From a virus, in the IMG/VR virus record IMGVR_UViG_3300010885_013606, positions 1 to 21,950 of that record: a stretch of 21,950 nucleotides of DNA; one strand, written 5' to 3'. Below are positions 6,550 to 13,192 of the stretch, piece by piece (position 1 is the stretch's first letter; each line of letters starts with the position of its first letter). The notes under the pieces were generated by a model. That model made no database searches and was not told where the DNA came from. It saw nothing but the letters and a program-made list of their open reading frames with translations. The translations under genes were made by a program, and so were the position numbers.

Positions 6550-7193
6550 TGATAGAGCAATATACCCAGGAGTGGTTTACCCAAAGATTAGGGAAAATTA
6601 CTAGTAGTACCTGCTTTAATTTAATGGTAGAGCCTAAAACTAAGCTAGAAGGTAGTTTATCAGACACTACTAAAAACTATTTGAAGCAAAAAGTAGTAGA
6701 AAAATTAACAGGTGTACAAAGAGATTATAAAAGTGATGCTACTACTCATGGTTTAATGATGGAAGCTGAGGCCCTAAATTATTATGCTAATAAAACAGGT
6801 AATATTGTAGGGGAAGCAGGATACATTGAGTCTATTACAGACTTATATGGAGGTACCCCCGATGGTTTTGTTAATCATAATGGTATTATTCAGGTTAAAT
6901 GTCCCTATAATTATGTTAATCATTTGAATTATGGTATTATAGAGGATATAAATACTTTTAAAAAGAAGTATAAGGAGTATTATTGGCAATGTCAGTCTGA
7001 TATGTTAGTATCGGGTAGAGAATTTTGCGAATTTGTGTCTTATTGTAATGATATGCCTGAAGATTTTAAGATGTTTATATTCAGAATTGAATCTAACCTG
7101 GAAGACATGGAGTTATTACTTGAAAAAATAACAATGTCAGCAGAATATATGAATGACTTAGTAGCTATTTTAGAGAGCAAATGGAAAAACTAG
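6549..7193 (+). CDS. YqaJ/lambda-type exonuclease
   Basis: A 214-residue nuclease of the PD-(D/E)xK fold that degrades one strand of duplex DNA to feed the annealing protein next to it. The N-terminus has TQEWFTQRLGKITSS, as in YqaJ proteins; HGLMMEAEALNYY gives an early acidic residue; GGTPDG contributes Asp105; IIQVKCPY contributes Lys117. The expected glutamate two residues before that lysine is glutamine here (Gln115, codon CAG at 6891), which is odd for an active enzyme. Fold assignment is firm; full activity is less so. The gene overlaps the next by 13 bases. Confidence 0.82.
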   Translation: MIEQYTQEWFTQRLGKITSSTCFNLMVEPKTKLEGSLSDTTKNYLKQKVVEKLTGVQRDYKSDATTHGLMMEAEALNYYANKTGNIVGEAGYIESITDLYGGTPDGFVNHNGIIQVKCPYNYVNHLNYGIIEDINTFKKKYKEYYWQCQSDMLVSGREFCEFVSYCNDMPEDFKMFIFRIESNLEDMELLLEKITMSAEYMNDLVAILESKWKN

Positions 7194-7579
7194 ATACTGC
7201 ATTATCATATATACAACTTTATACAGGATGTAATGACCATACTAAAAATAGGATTAAGCATTTGCTTGAAAGTATGGACTGCTTTACTATTGAGCAGATT
7301 GTATTACCACAGAAAATAGAAACTAAAACTATTACTTTACGATATACTAAGAAAAAAATTAGCATAGAACCATTAGATAAATGGGTAGTAGGGTACTGCA
7401 ATAGAAAAAAAATAACAGAAGATGTGTTAAAAATTCATAGCAGAAAGGCAGAAAATGTTAAAATTAGGGACAAATTCTGTAGAGTTGCTTATAAATGTGG
7501 CTATACTATTACAGAAATAGCTAACTACCTAAACAAACATCATACAAGTATTTTACATAGTTTATATAAACCACAATAG
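7181..7579 (+). CDS. DnaA domain IV-like DNA-binding protein
   Basis: A 132-residue basic protein. Residues about 95-132 resemble the DNA-binding domain of the initiator DnaA: a helix with RDKFCRVAYKCGY, then TITEIANYLN and the signature-like HHTSILHSL (compare DHTTVLH in DnaA). There is no AAA+ ATPase part. Two genes downstream of recombination and four genes upstream of the replication initiator, it could bind the origin or act as a regulator. The resemblance is by motif only. Confidence 0.55.
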   Translation: MEKLDTALSYIQLYTGCNDHTKNRIKHLLESMDCFTIEQIVLPQKIETKTITLRYTKKKISIEPLDKWVVGYCNRKKITEDVLKIHSRKAENVKIRDKFCRVAYKCGYTITEIANYLNKHHTSILHSLYKPQ

Positions 7580-7581
7580 AA

Positions 7582-7836
7582 ATGGAAAGACCAAAAAATC
7601 AACTAGCAGAGGTGTTATATGTTTTATTACATAGCCCACAAACAAGTTTAGACATCATTCAGAATGGTGTTTTAAGTCCAACAAGTAAAATTAGCCAATT
7701 AAGGGCCAGGGGAGTTCAGGTATTATGTGATAATATTAATACTAGGAATAAATTTGGTAGAAAAATTAGCTATGGAGTATTTAGTATCCTTAATAAGGAT
7801 GAGTCAATAGAAGTTTATAACCAAATTAATAATTAA
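7582..7836 (+). CDS. Helix-turn-helix protein, 84 aa
   Basis: A small basic protein starting MERPKNQLAEVLYVLLHSPQ. A helix, then SLDIIQNGVLSPTSKISQLRARG looks like the two helices of a winged-helix domain, followed by a wing with FGRKISYGVF. I recall similar small proteins beside replication genes of Bacteroidota phages. It lies 2 bases after the DnaA-like gene and 3 bases before the next, in a run of DNA-binding proteins. Target unknown. Confidence 0.6.
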   Translation: MERPKNQLAEVLYVLLHSPQTSLDIIQNGVLSPTSKISQLRARGVQVLCDNINTRNKFGRKISYGVFSILNKDESIEVYNQINN

Positions 7837-7839
7837 AAG

Positions 7840-8070
7840 ATGATAAGTTCAAAAGATAAGATTTTTAATGATAACAATGTTCAAAGTTCAGCTAAAATGC
7901 TATACATTTTTATTAAAGAAAAGGGGAAAGTAGAATTAACTAATGAAGAGTTAGCAGTTCAATTTGGTGTAACTAGTGTAAGTATTAATAATTGGCTAAC
8001 TAAGTTAGTATCATTAAGTTATATTAAGATTGAAAATAAAGATAAAATTAAAGTTATTAAGTCTTTATAA
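7840..8070 (+). CDS. Winged-helix DNA-binding protein, 76 aa
   Basis: A small protein with a clear winged-helix pattern: SAKMLYIFIKEKGKVELT, then NEELAVQFGVTSVSINNWL as helix-turn-helix, then LVSLSYIKIENKDKIKVIKS as the wing. It resembles MarR/GntR-type domains without any effector part. Placement among replication genes allows either origin binding or control of the early operon. Confidence 0.6.
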   Translation: MISSKDKIFNDNNVQSSAKMLYIFIKEKGKVELTNEELAVQFGVTSVSINNWLTKLVSLSYIKIENKDKIKVIKSL

Positions 8071-8105
8071 ATAGTATATTGCAAACCCAAAAAACTAACT
8101 AAAAT

Positions 8106-8285
8106 ATGAAATATTCAGATACATATGGCTCTATGGGTTATGAGGAAATCCAAAATGGGTTAGAAGATGCAGCTAATTTAATAGATGTATTTATTGCAGA
8201 TAATTCAGAGTATGAACATATGCAATATATGATAGATTGCATAAATGATGCTAAAAATATTCTAAAAAACTTGCAAAAATTATGA
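8106..8285 (+). CDS. Hypothetical acidic protein, 59 aa
   Basis: An ATG-to-TGA frame whose stop overlaps the start of the replication initiator as ATGA, a common coupling in this window. It is acidic and helical: YEEIQNGLEDAANLIDVF, then YEHMQYMIDCINDAKNILKNL. No family recognised. It fills the only gap between the winged-helix gene and the initiator. Confidence 0.6.
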   Translation: MKYSDTYGSMGYEEIQNGLEDAANLIDVFIADNSEYEHMQYMIDCINDAKNILKNLQKL

Positions 8286-8677
8286 AAGAAAACCCTCAGC
8301 ATAATTGGTATGCAGTAATTCCTGCTGAAATACTATTAGATAAGACTTTAAGCAGTACACAGAAGCTATTAATAGCCTTAATTAGCAATTTATCTAATCA
8401 TAAAGGATTCTGCTATGCTACTAATAAGTACCTGGGGGAATGTCTTAACTTATCTTCTAAGACTATCTCAGATAATATTTCTGAATTGGAAAAAAGAGGT
8501 ATAATTATTAGAAATCTAATAAGAAAAGAGGGTACTGCACAAGTTGAAAAAAGGATGATTAAGATTAAGACCCTATCCCGAAAAATCCGTACCCCCCTCC
8601 CGAAAAATCTCTACCCCCCCCTCCCGAAAAATACGGAAGGTAATAACAAAGTTTTAATAACAAAGATAATAATGTAA
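8282..8677 (+). CDS. Replication initiator-like winged-helix protein
   Basis: A 131-residue protein whose first 90 residues match the N-terminal domain of phage replication initiators (helix-turn-helix proteins of the lambda O / DnaD-partner type): WYAVIPAEILLDKTLSSTQK, then GFCYATNKYLGECLNLSSKTI and ISELEKRGIIIRNL. The C-terminus is short and proline-rich (TPLPKN, YPPLPKN) because it is encoded by DNA repeats that look like initiator-binding sites. It lies 2 bases before the DnaB helicase, which it would load. It is shorter than typical initiators, lacking a recognisable helicase-interaction domain. Confidence 0.7.
   Translation: MKENPQHNWYAVIPAEILLDKTLSSTQKLLIALISNLSNHKGFCYATNKYLGECLNLSSKTISDNISELEKRGIIIRNLIRKEGTAQVEKRMIKIKTLSRKIRTPLPKNLYPPLPKNTEGNNKVLITKIIM
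8576..8632. repeat. Iteron-like repeats inside the initiator gene (candidate origin)
   Basis: The 11-mer TCCCGAAAAAT occurs at 8576-8586, 8598-8608 and 8622-8632, with C-runs between copies. Spacing is 22 and 24 bases, so the first copy is read in a different frame from the other two: the DNA, not the protein, is conserved. C-runs and CpG steps stand out in this AT-rich, CpG-poor window. This matches origin iterons in the lambda O gene. Confidence 0.7.
8641..8665. other. AT-rich repeats beside the iterons (candidate unwinding element)
   Basis: Directly after the iterons, TAATAACAAAG occurs twice (8641-8651 and 8655-8665) in an A/T-only context apart from a few C and G. In lambda-type origins an AT-rich unwinding segment lies next to the iterons. 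The helicase gene begins 15 bases downstream. Confidence 0.55.
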
Positions 8678-8679
8678 TT

Positions 8680-10008
8680 ATGATAGAAAAACAGGTACCT
8701 CCTCACAATACTGAGATAGAAGATAGCATTATAGGTTTGTTATTAGTAGATTCTTATATACTTACTGAGTATATGACTAAATTGAGTACAGAATTTTTCT
8801 ATAATACTGCTCATAGAAATATTTTTCAATCTATACAGGACTTATTTGATAAAGGAAGGCATATAGATGTTATAACCATAACCAATGATTTAAGGGTAAA
8901 GGGTAAATTGGAACCTAGTGGAGGTGCCTATGCTATTTCAATGATGGTATCATCTGTTTCAAGTTCTGCACATATAGATACCTGGTTAGCTATCCTTATG
9001 CAGTATTATATGCAGAGGCAGGGAATTAAAATAGGTCAAAAATTAGTTTCAGATAGTTTCAATTTAGAGGATTCTGAATGTCTTAATCTAGCTAGTAACT
9101 CTATTTTACAAGTTCAGGAGTCTGTTTTTAAGAATACTGAAAAAAGCATTAACCATTTTATTAAAGAGTTAGCTATTCAAAGAGAAAAGAGTTCATTAAA
9201 TGGACAGATAGGAATAGATACAGGCTATAAAAACCTAAATGATATCATTAGTGGATGGGTAGCACCTGACTTAACAATCTTAGCAGCTAGACCTGCACAG
9301 GGTAAAACTGCTTTTATGCTTAACTCTATCATGAATGTACTTAATCAAAATCTAGCAGTAGGTGTATTTAGCTTAGAGATGAGTGGGGAGCAATTAGTTA
9401 ATAGGCTTATTAGCTTAGATACAGGCATAGCACATTCAAACCTTAGACATAATACTCTAGATGCTACTGAAAGGCAAAGATTAGCAAATAGTGAGGTAAA
9501 ATTAGCACAAACTAAACTACATATAGATGATAGCCCTAGTTTAAACATTAGAGAATTAAGAAGTAAGGCTACTATTATGAAACGAAAGTATGATATTCAA
9601 TTTCTATGTATAGACTACCTGCAGTTAATGAGTGGTACTGCAAAAAATGGTACCAGGGAAACAGAGATATCTGAAATTAGCAGGGGTTGTAAAATTATAG
9701 CTAAGGAATTAAACATACCTGTACTAGCTTTATCTCAATTAAGTAGAGCAGTAGAGAGTAGAGGGGATAAAATGCCTCAATTATCTGACCTTAGAGAGAG
9801 TGGTAGTATAGAACAGGATGCAGACTCAGTTATATTCATTATGAGGCCCGAAACTTATGGCATTAAAGAAATTGAAATCAAAGGTAATACTATTTCTAGT
9901 GAAGATATGTGCGTAGTTAAGATAGGAAAGAATAGACATGGGGAAATAAAAAACTTACCTTTTCAATTTAAAGGAGAGACTATGTCATTTAAAGAATATA
10001 TCTATTAA
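8680..10008 (+). CDS. dnaB: Replicative DNA helicase, DnaB family
   Basis: A 442-residue hexameric helicase that unwinds DNA at the phage fork. The N-terminal domain (residues 8-150) has the usual EDSIIGLLL and HRNIFQSIQDLF. The RecA-like core has Walker A at 204-211 (RPAQGKTA), GVFSLEMSGEQLVNRL at 228-243, Walker B FLCIDYLQL with Asp312, and SQLSRAVE then DLRESGSIEQDADSVIF at 352-386. The arginine-finger region is KIGKNRHGE at 414-422. All helicase motifs are intact, with no intein. Length is close to bacterial DnaB. It follows the initiator by 2 bases and is the last gene before promoter P2. Confidence 0.95.
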   Translation: MIEKQVPPHNTEIEDSIIGLLLVDSYILTEYMTKLSTEFFYNTAHRNIFQSIQDLFDKGRHIDVITITNDLRVKGKLEPSGGAYAISMMVSSVSSSAHIDTWLAILMQYYMQRQGIKIGQKLVSDSFNLEDSECLNLASNSILQVQESVFKNTEKSINHFIKELAIQREKSSLNGQIGIDTGYKNLNDIISGWVAPDLTILAARPAQGKTAFMLNSIMNVLNQNLAVGVFSLEMSGEQLVNRLISLDTGIAHSNLRHNTLDATERQRLANSEVKLAQTKLHIDDSPSLNIRELRSKATIMKRKYDIQFLCIDYLQLMSGTAKNGTRETEISEISRGCKIIAKELNIPVLALSQLSRAVESRGDKMPQLSDLRESGSIEQDADSVIFIMRPETYGIKEIEIKGNTISSEDMCVVKIGKNRHGEIKNLPFQFKGETMSFKEYIY

Positions 10009-10014
10009 AATAAG

Positions 10015-10056
10015 TTTAAAAATAATTTGCTTATACAATAATTAAATGTAATTTTG
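10015..10056 (+). promoter_or_regulatory. Bacteroidota-type promoter P2 (middle genes)
   Basis: TTTG (10026-10029), a 19-base spacer and TAATTTTG (10049-10056) match the Bacteroidota consensus exactly. The 15-mer 10015-10029 and the ATA-extended -7 box are shared with promoter P1. Transcription would begin at about 10060-10063, essentially at the ATG of the nuclease gene, so the transcript would have little or no leader. Confidence 0.75.
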
Positions 10057-10059
10057 AAT

Positions 10060-10440
10060 ATGCTAGAAAAAAATCTACATTCAAGTGTCTGTAAATGGTT
10101 AAAACTACAATACCCTGGTATATTGTTTAGGACTGATTATGCAGCAGGTATGAGATTAAGCATAGGAATGGCTATGAGGCAAAAAGTATTGCAAAGCCAT
10201 AAAGGATACCCTGACCTATTTATCATTGAACCTAGGGGTTCTTATGCAGGTCTATTCATAGAATTAAAAACAGAAACTACAAAGATTTTTAAGAAAAATG
10301 GGGAATTAATTTCTAACCCACATATAGAAGAGCAGCATAAAATGCTTGAAATGTTAAAAGATAGAGGATTTGTAGCAGAATTTGGTATAGGATTTGATGA
10401 TATTATTGCTAAAATAACAAGGTACCTTGAAACACATTGA
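10060..10440 (+). CDS. VRR-NUC domain nuclease
   Basis: A 126-residue protein consisting of one VRR-NUC domain, a PD-(D/E)xK nuclease fold found in phages and in the repair nuclease FAN1. Key residues are visible: HKGYPDLFII with Asp52, and GLFIELKTE with Glu68-x-Lys70, plus an N-terminal helix LEKNLHSSVCKWLKL. I chose the ATG at 10060; an in-frame TTG at 10054 lies within the -7 promoter box. It probably resolves branched DNA or processes ends during replication. The stop overlaps the next gene by 14 bases. Confidence 0.82.
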   Translation: MLEKNLHSSVCKWLKLQYPGILFRTDYAAGMRLSIGMAMRQKVLQSHKGYPDLFIIEPRGSYAGLFIELKTETTKIFKKNGELISNPHIEEQHKMLEMLKDRGFVAEFGIGFDDIIAKITRYLETH

Positions 10441-10912
10441 TTGGTTATATTGCCCTGAGTTTGAAAGTGCATTTAAAAACATAGGGAAAGACCTATGGGA
10501 GGATTTAAGGCAGGAGGTTGCTCTGATAGTTTTAGAATATGATAAGGATAAAATAGAAGAGTTAGTAAAAAAGGGTAAACAAGTCTTTAAATTTTGGATA
10601 GTTAGGATTTGTTGTAACCAAATTAACTCTAAATATGGTAAATTAGGTAGAATGTATAGCAGTTTATTACCTGTAGAGGATATAACTCTATTAATGAAAG
10701 ACTATGAAATAGAAGATAACACAGAAGATACCATAAAAAAGGTACAAGTATTAGTAGAAACTCTATATTGGTATGATAAAGAGATATTAAAGATGTATAT
10801 TGAGGAGGGAAGTGTTAGAAAGGTTGCTGCAATAACAGGAATACCACATACAAGCATATTTATAACCATTAAAAGAATAAGAAAATGTATCAAGCAATCA
10901 CTAGTATATTAG
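10427..10912 (+). CDS. Sigma-70-like factor
   Basis: A 161-residue protein read from a TTG at 10427; no ATG occurs until far inside, and an upstream stop at 10415-10417 rules out an earlier start. The N-terminal half has DLWEDLRQEVALIVLEYD and FKFWIVRICCNQINSKYGKL, like sigma region 2. The C-terminal half has LYWYDKEILKMYIEEGSVRKVAAITGIPHTSIFITIKRIRKCI-type order, a helix-turn-helix like sigma region 4. It could redirect host RNA polymerase to late phage promoters such as those for terminase and tail. Identity rests on pattern; weak sequence support for region 2. Confidence 0.55.
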   Translation: MKHIDWLYCPEFESAFKNIGKDLWEDLRQEVALIVLEYDKDKIEELVKKGKQVFKFWIVRICCNQINSKYGKLGRMYSSLLPVEDITLLMKDYEIEDNTEDTIKKVQVLVETLYWYDKEILKMYIEEGSVRKVAAITGIPHTSIFITIKRIRKCIKQSLVY

Positions 10913-11151
10913 GAGCAGTATTTATTAGCTTAATTTGGATTTATATTATTAAGGCTCCTATATTTTTATATAAAATCACTAAGATTAAAGTAGGGAAACC
11001 TTTAAATTGTGGTTTTTGTATGGCATTTTGGCTATGTTTTTTTTATATGTTGCTGAAAACAAACCTAATAGATAGTATATTTATCAGTAGTATTGCTCCA
11101 TTTCTATTTTTATATGTGGAGGATTTTATAACCAATAAATGGGAATTATGA
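10885..11151 (+). CDS. Small membrane protein with CGFCMAFW motif
   Basis: An 88-residue protein with three hydrophobic segments (about 5-25, 42-58 and 64-82) and a conserved-looking LNCGFCMAFWLCFF motif in the middle one. I recall small membrane proteins with a similar CGFC-x-x-FW motif in Bacteroidota phages; function is not known to me. It overlaps the sigma-like gene by 28 bases and the next gene by ATGA. The paired cysteines could bind metal or form a disulphide. Confidence 0.6.
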   Translation: MYQAITSILGAVFISLIWIYIIKAPIFLYKITKIKVGKPLNCGFCMAFWLCFFYMLLKTNLIDSIFISSIAPFLFLYVEDFITNKWEL

Positions 11152-11534
11152 AACAAGAAGATTTGCAAGTATTAGAAAGGCATTTTATTAAATATTATAC
11201 CTTTGTTAAAAGTCAATATATTACTAACTTTAATAAGGAAGTATATAATGAATTAATTGGAATTTATACTGAATATGTCAGTAAAAAAAATAATTTTAGT
11301 CATTGGTGCAGCAGTTGCAGAGTAGATTTAATTGTAAAACTATATACCTGGTATATAAGTTCTCAGCCAAATGGTAAGGAGTGGGAAAAGGCTCAGATAG
11401 AAAAGATTGAAGGTAAAAAAGTAGTTACTCCTATTGTAGAAGTAATTAAACAAGAAATTGTTGAGATTAAACAAGAAGTTATTGAGATTAAACCTATTAT
11501 AAAAGTAAAAAAAACAAGAAAACCTAAAAAATAA
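11148..11534 (+). CDS. Hypothetical protein with Lys/Glu/Ile repeat tail
   Basis: A 128-residue protein. The ATG at 11148 overlaps the upstream stop (ATGA) and is preferred to the one at 11139. The N-terminal 80 residues are helical, with HWCSSCRVDLIVKLYTWY carrying a Cys-x-x-Cys pair. The last 40 residues repeat IKQEIVEIKQEV-like units and end in a basic VKKTRKPKK tail; the tail is encoded by short direct repeats in the DNA (about 11445-11495). No family name is known to me; a nucleic-acid or scaffold role is only a guess. Confidence 0.6.
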   Translation: MKQEDLQVLERHFIKYYTFVKSQYITNFNKEVYNELIGIYTEYVSKKNNFSHWCSSCRVDLIVKLYTWYISSQPNGKEWEKAQIEKIEGKKVVTPIVEVIKQEIVEIKQEVIEIKPIIKVKKTRKPKK

Positions 11535-11538
11535 AATC

Positions 11539-11769
11539 ATGCAAAAAGAAAAAATCAAACTAGGCAATGGTAAAAAGAGAAATGAAACCTGGATTACTGC
11601 TTCTATCTGTGTAAGTGATGCTAAAGAGCATTCTTATAGCTTTAATGGTAAGGAATATGTTAATATTAACATTAATATATTTAAGGAGCCTAATCAATAT
11701 GATAAGGATGTAGCCATTACTCTAAATGATTATAAGAAAAGTGATACTGACCTATCTATAAAAATCTAA
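11539..11769 (+). CDS. Hypothetical protein, 76 aa
   Basis: A small beta-rich protein: ETWITASICVSDAKEHSYSF, then KEYVNININIFKEPNQYDKDVAITL. I recall similar short proteins in Bacteroidota phages near replication genes, all without assigned function. The strand pattern with a KEPNQYDKDV turn might suggest a small OB-like fold, but this is a guess. Its stop overlaps the next start (TAATG). Confidence 0.6.
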   Translation: MQKEKIKLGNGKKRNETWITASICVSDAKEHSYSFNGKEYVNININIFKEPNQYDKDVAITLNDYKKSDTDLSIKI

Positions 11770-12134
11770 TGAGTATTATTTTCTTTATTTTAGCAGCTAT
11801 TTTTAATGGTATGATGGATGTACTAGTATCTAGGTACTATGTTTCTATATTTGGAAACCTAAAAAATAAGCAATTTTGGGACTATAATATATCATGGCGC
11901 AATAAATGGCAATGGGGGGATAAAAGAAATGGAGAAAAATTCTTTTTATCTTCTACTATCTTAGTTTTTTTAACAGATGGGTGGCATTTAGCTAAGGGGT
12001 TAATGTTATTATGCTTAATAGCATCTATAATGACCTATACTCCTATACTAGGTATATTTGATTTACCAATATATATGATAGCATGGGGATTATCTTTTGA
12101 GTTTAGCTATAGGGTTCTATTTATTGAAAAGTGA
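11769..12134 (+). CDS. Membrane protein, 121 aa
   Basis: A hydrophobic protein with spans at about 3-18, 62-92 (probably two) and 95-117. A polar loop between the first two contains FWDYNISWRNKWQWGDKRNGEKF, and a conserved-looking FLTDGWHLAKG lies in the second hydrophobic block. I recall this FLTDGWH motif in membrane proteins of Bacteroidota phages, with no known function. It ends in a GTGA overlap with the HNH gene. Confidence 0.6.
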   Translation: MSIIFFILAAIFNGMMDVLVSRYYVSIFGNLKNKQFWDYNISWRNKWQWGDKRNGEKFFLSSTILVFLTDGWHLAKGLMLLCLIASIMTYTPILGIFDLPIYMIAWGLSFEFSYRVLFIEK

Positions 12135-12391
12135 AAAAATATACTAAGGTATACATGGATTACTTTGGGTATTGCATAGAAGATTTTATACCTTGTGAAA
12201 CCTGTGGAACCAAAGCAGTAGATATACATCATATTGATGCCAGGGGAATGGGTGGGAGTAGTATAGATAAAGATAATATAAGTAATATAATGGCCCTATG
12301 TAGAAACTGCCATATAAAATATGGGGATAAAAAAGACCAACTAGAATACCTTAAAAAGAAACATAAAGAAAAGATAGATAGTAATGGCTAA
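12131..12391 (+). CDS. HNH endonuclease
   Basis: An 86-residue protein starting with GTG, coupled to the upstream stop as GTGA. The HNH motif is complete: CETC (Cys22, Cys25), DIHHID (His33, His34), an Asn in NISNIMALC, and CRNCH (Cys57, Cys60, His61) for the structural zinc. In HK97-type phages an HNH protein works with terminase in cutting DNA at packaging sites; here it lies about 1.2 kb before the small terminase on the same strand, so that role is plausible. It could also act in replication or as a free-standing nuclease. Confidence 0.82.
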   Translation: MKKYTKVYMDYFGYCIEDFIPCETCGTKAVDIHHIDARGMGGSSIDKDNISNIMALCRNCHIKYGDKKDQLEYLKKKHKEKIDSNG

Positions 12392-12506
12392 AGTAAAGTT
12401 AAGTGCAGCAAAGGCATCATTTGGTAAAAGGATAAGTGGTAAAGCAGTAAAATCATTAAACAAACATTCAAGAAAGGCAAAAAAGTATAAAGGCCAGGGT
12501 AGATAA
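12384..12506 (+). CDS. Small highly basic protein, 40 aa
   Basis: A 40-residue frame overlapping the end of the HNH gene. About half its residues are Lys, Arg or Ser (MAKVKLSAAKASFGKRISG, ending RKAKKYKGQGR), and it has no acidic residue. Such composition suggests nucleic-acid binding or a DNA-condensing role. Overlap with the upstream gene and a good A-rich context favour a real gene; the function is a guess. Confidence 0.55.
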   Translation: MAKVKLSAAKASFGKRISGKAVKSLNKHSRKAKKYKGQGR

Positions 12507-12529
12507 ATTAAACAAAATAAAAAAAAGTT

Positions 12530-12712
12530 ATGACAAAAGAGTTAAAACCATTCGCATTAAATTTCTCTAATGGAGAAAAACTATTAACATTATCTACATT
12601 TGATAAAGATGATGTCTTTAAAATTGCAGAGATATTCTCTAAGCTATTAACAGAACATGGAGTTAATAATGAGTTAGTTTATACTGAAGTACCTAAAGAA
12701 GATGGAGTATAA
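12530..12712 (+). CDS. Hypothetical protein, 60 aa
   Basis: A short protein with strands (PFALNFSNGEKLLTLSTF) followed by a helix (DDVFKIAEIFSKLLTEHG) and an acidic end. No motif or family recognised. It overlaps the next gene by 11 bases, consistent with coupled translation. The preceding gap of 23 bases is A-rich and typical of starts here. Confidence 0.55.
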   Translation: MTKELKPFALNFSNGEKLLTLSTFDKDDVFKIAEIFSKLLTEHGVNNELVYTEVPKEDGV

Positions 12713-12992
12713 CTACATAAAGCCCCCACATTATGACAAAGGGGGAAAGAAAGTATGGCAAATGATGGTAGACATATGGGGAGAGGAAGCCTTTATTAAG
12801 TTCTGTGAAATGAATGCCTTTAAATATAGAATGAGATTAGGAGAAAAACCTGAACAAACTATAGAGGATGAGATAGGGAAGGCTAAATGGTATGAGGATA
12901 AGGCTCAGGAATTGAGAGCAAAACATACTAAAAGCACTAATAGCACAGATGATAGTAATCCTAATTGGATTTTAAGCAGAAACTATTTATGA
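12702..12992 (+). CDS. DUF3310-like protein
   Basis: A 96-residue protein matching the DUF3310 pattern: PPHYDKGGKKVWQMMVDIWG, then FIKFCEMNAFKYRMRLG and EIGKAKWYEDKAQEL. The family is widespread in phages, sometimes labelled as a nucleotide-kinase-like domain, but its biochemical role is not established as far as I know. The C-terminal 20 residues are Ser/Thr/Asn rich and variable. The stop overlaps the next start (ATGA). Confidence 0.75.
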   Translation: MEYNYIKPPHYDKGGKKVWQMMVDIWGEEAFIKFCEMNAFKYRMRLGEKPEQTIEDEIGKAKWYEDKAQELRAKHTKSTNSTDDSNPNWILSRNYL

Positions 12993-13192
12993 CACCTTAT
13001 TCAAAAGCCATAGAGTTAGTAGGTAACCTATTATGCTATACTAAAGACATAGATATAATTCTATCTAAGAAGTTTGCAGTAATATCTGTAGAGGAAATAT
13101 TAAAAGCCATTGTAGAGCAAGGGGATTCTGCATTTTATTTAGATAATGTAAAATATTGGAAAGAAGTTAAAAAGGAAATAGAGAATATTTAG
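12989..13192 (+). CDS. Hypothetical protein, 67 aa
   Basis: I chose the ATG at 12989, which overlaps the DUF3310 stop as ATGA; an in-frame TTG at 12965 would add eight residues. It is a helical protein (YSKAIELVGNLLCYTKDIDI, then EEILKAIVEQ, and a charged end KEVKKEIENI). No family recognised. It is the last gene before the 384-base non-coding region. Confidence 0.6.
   Translation: MTPYSKAIELVGNLLCYTKDIDIILSKKFAVISVEEILKAIVEQGDSAFYLDNVKYWKEVKKEIENI

Noticed and set aside
11445-11495. Short direct repeats in the 3' end of the gene at 11148
   Set aside because: They stay in frame and encode a low-complexity Lys/Glu/Ile tail, so a protein-level repeat is the simpler explanation than a DNA site.
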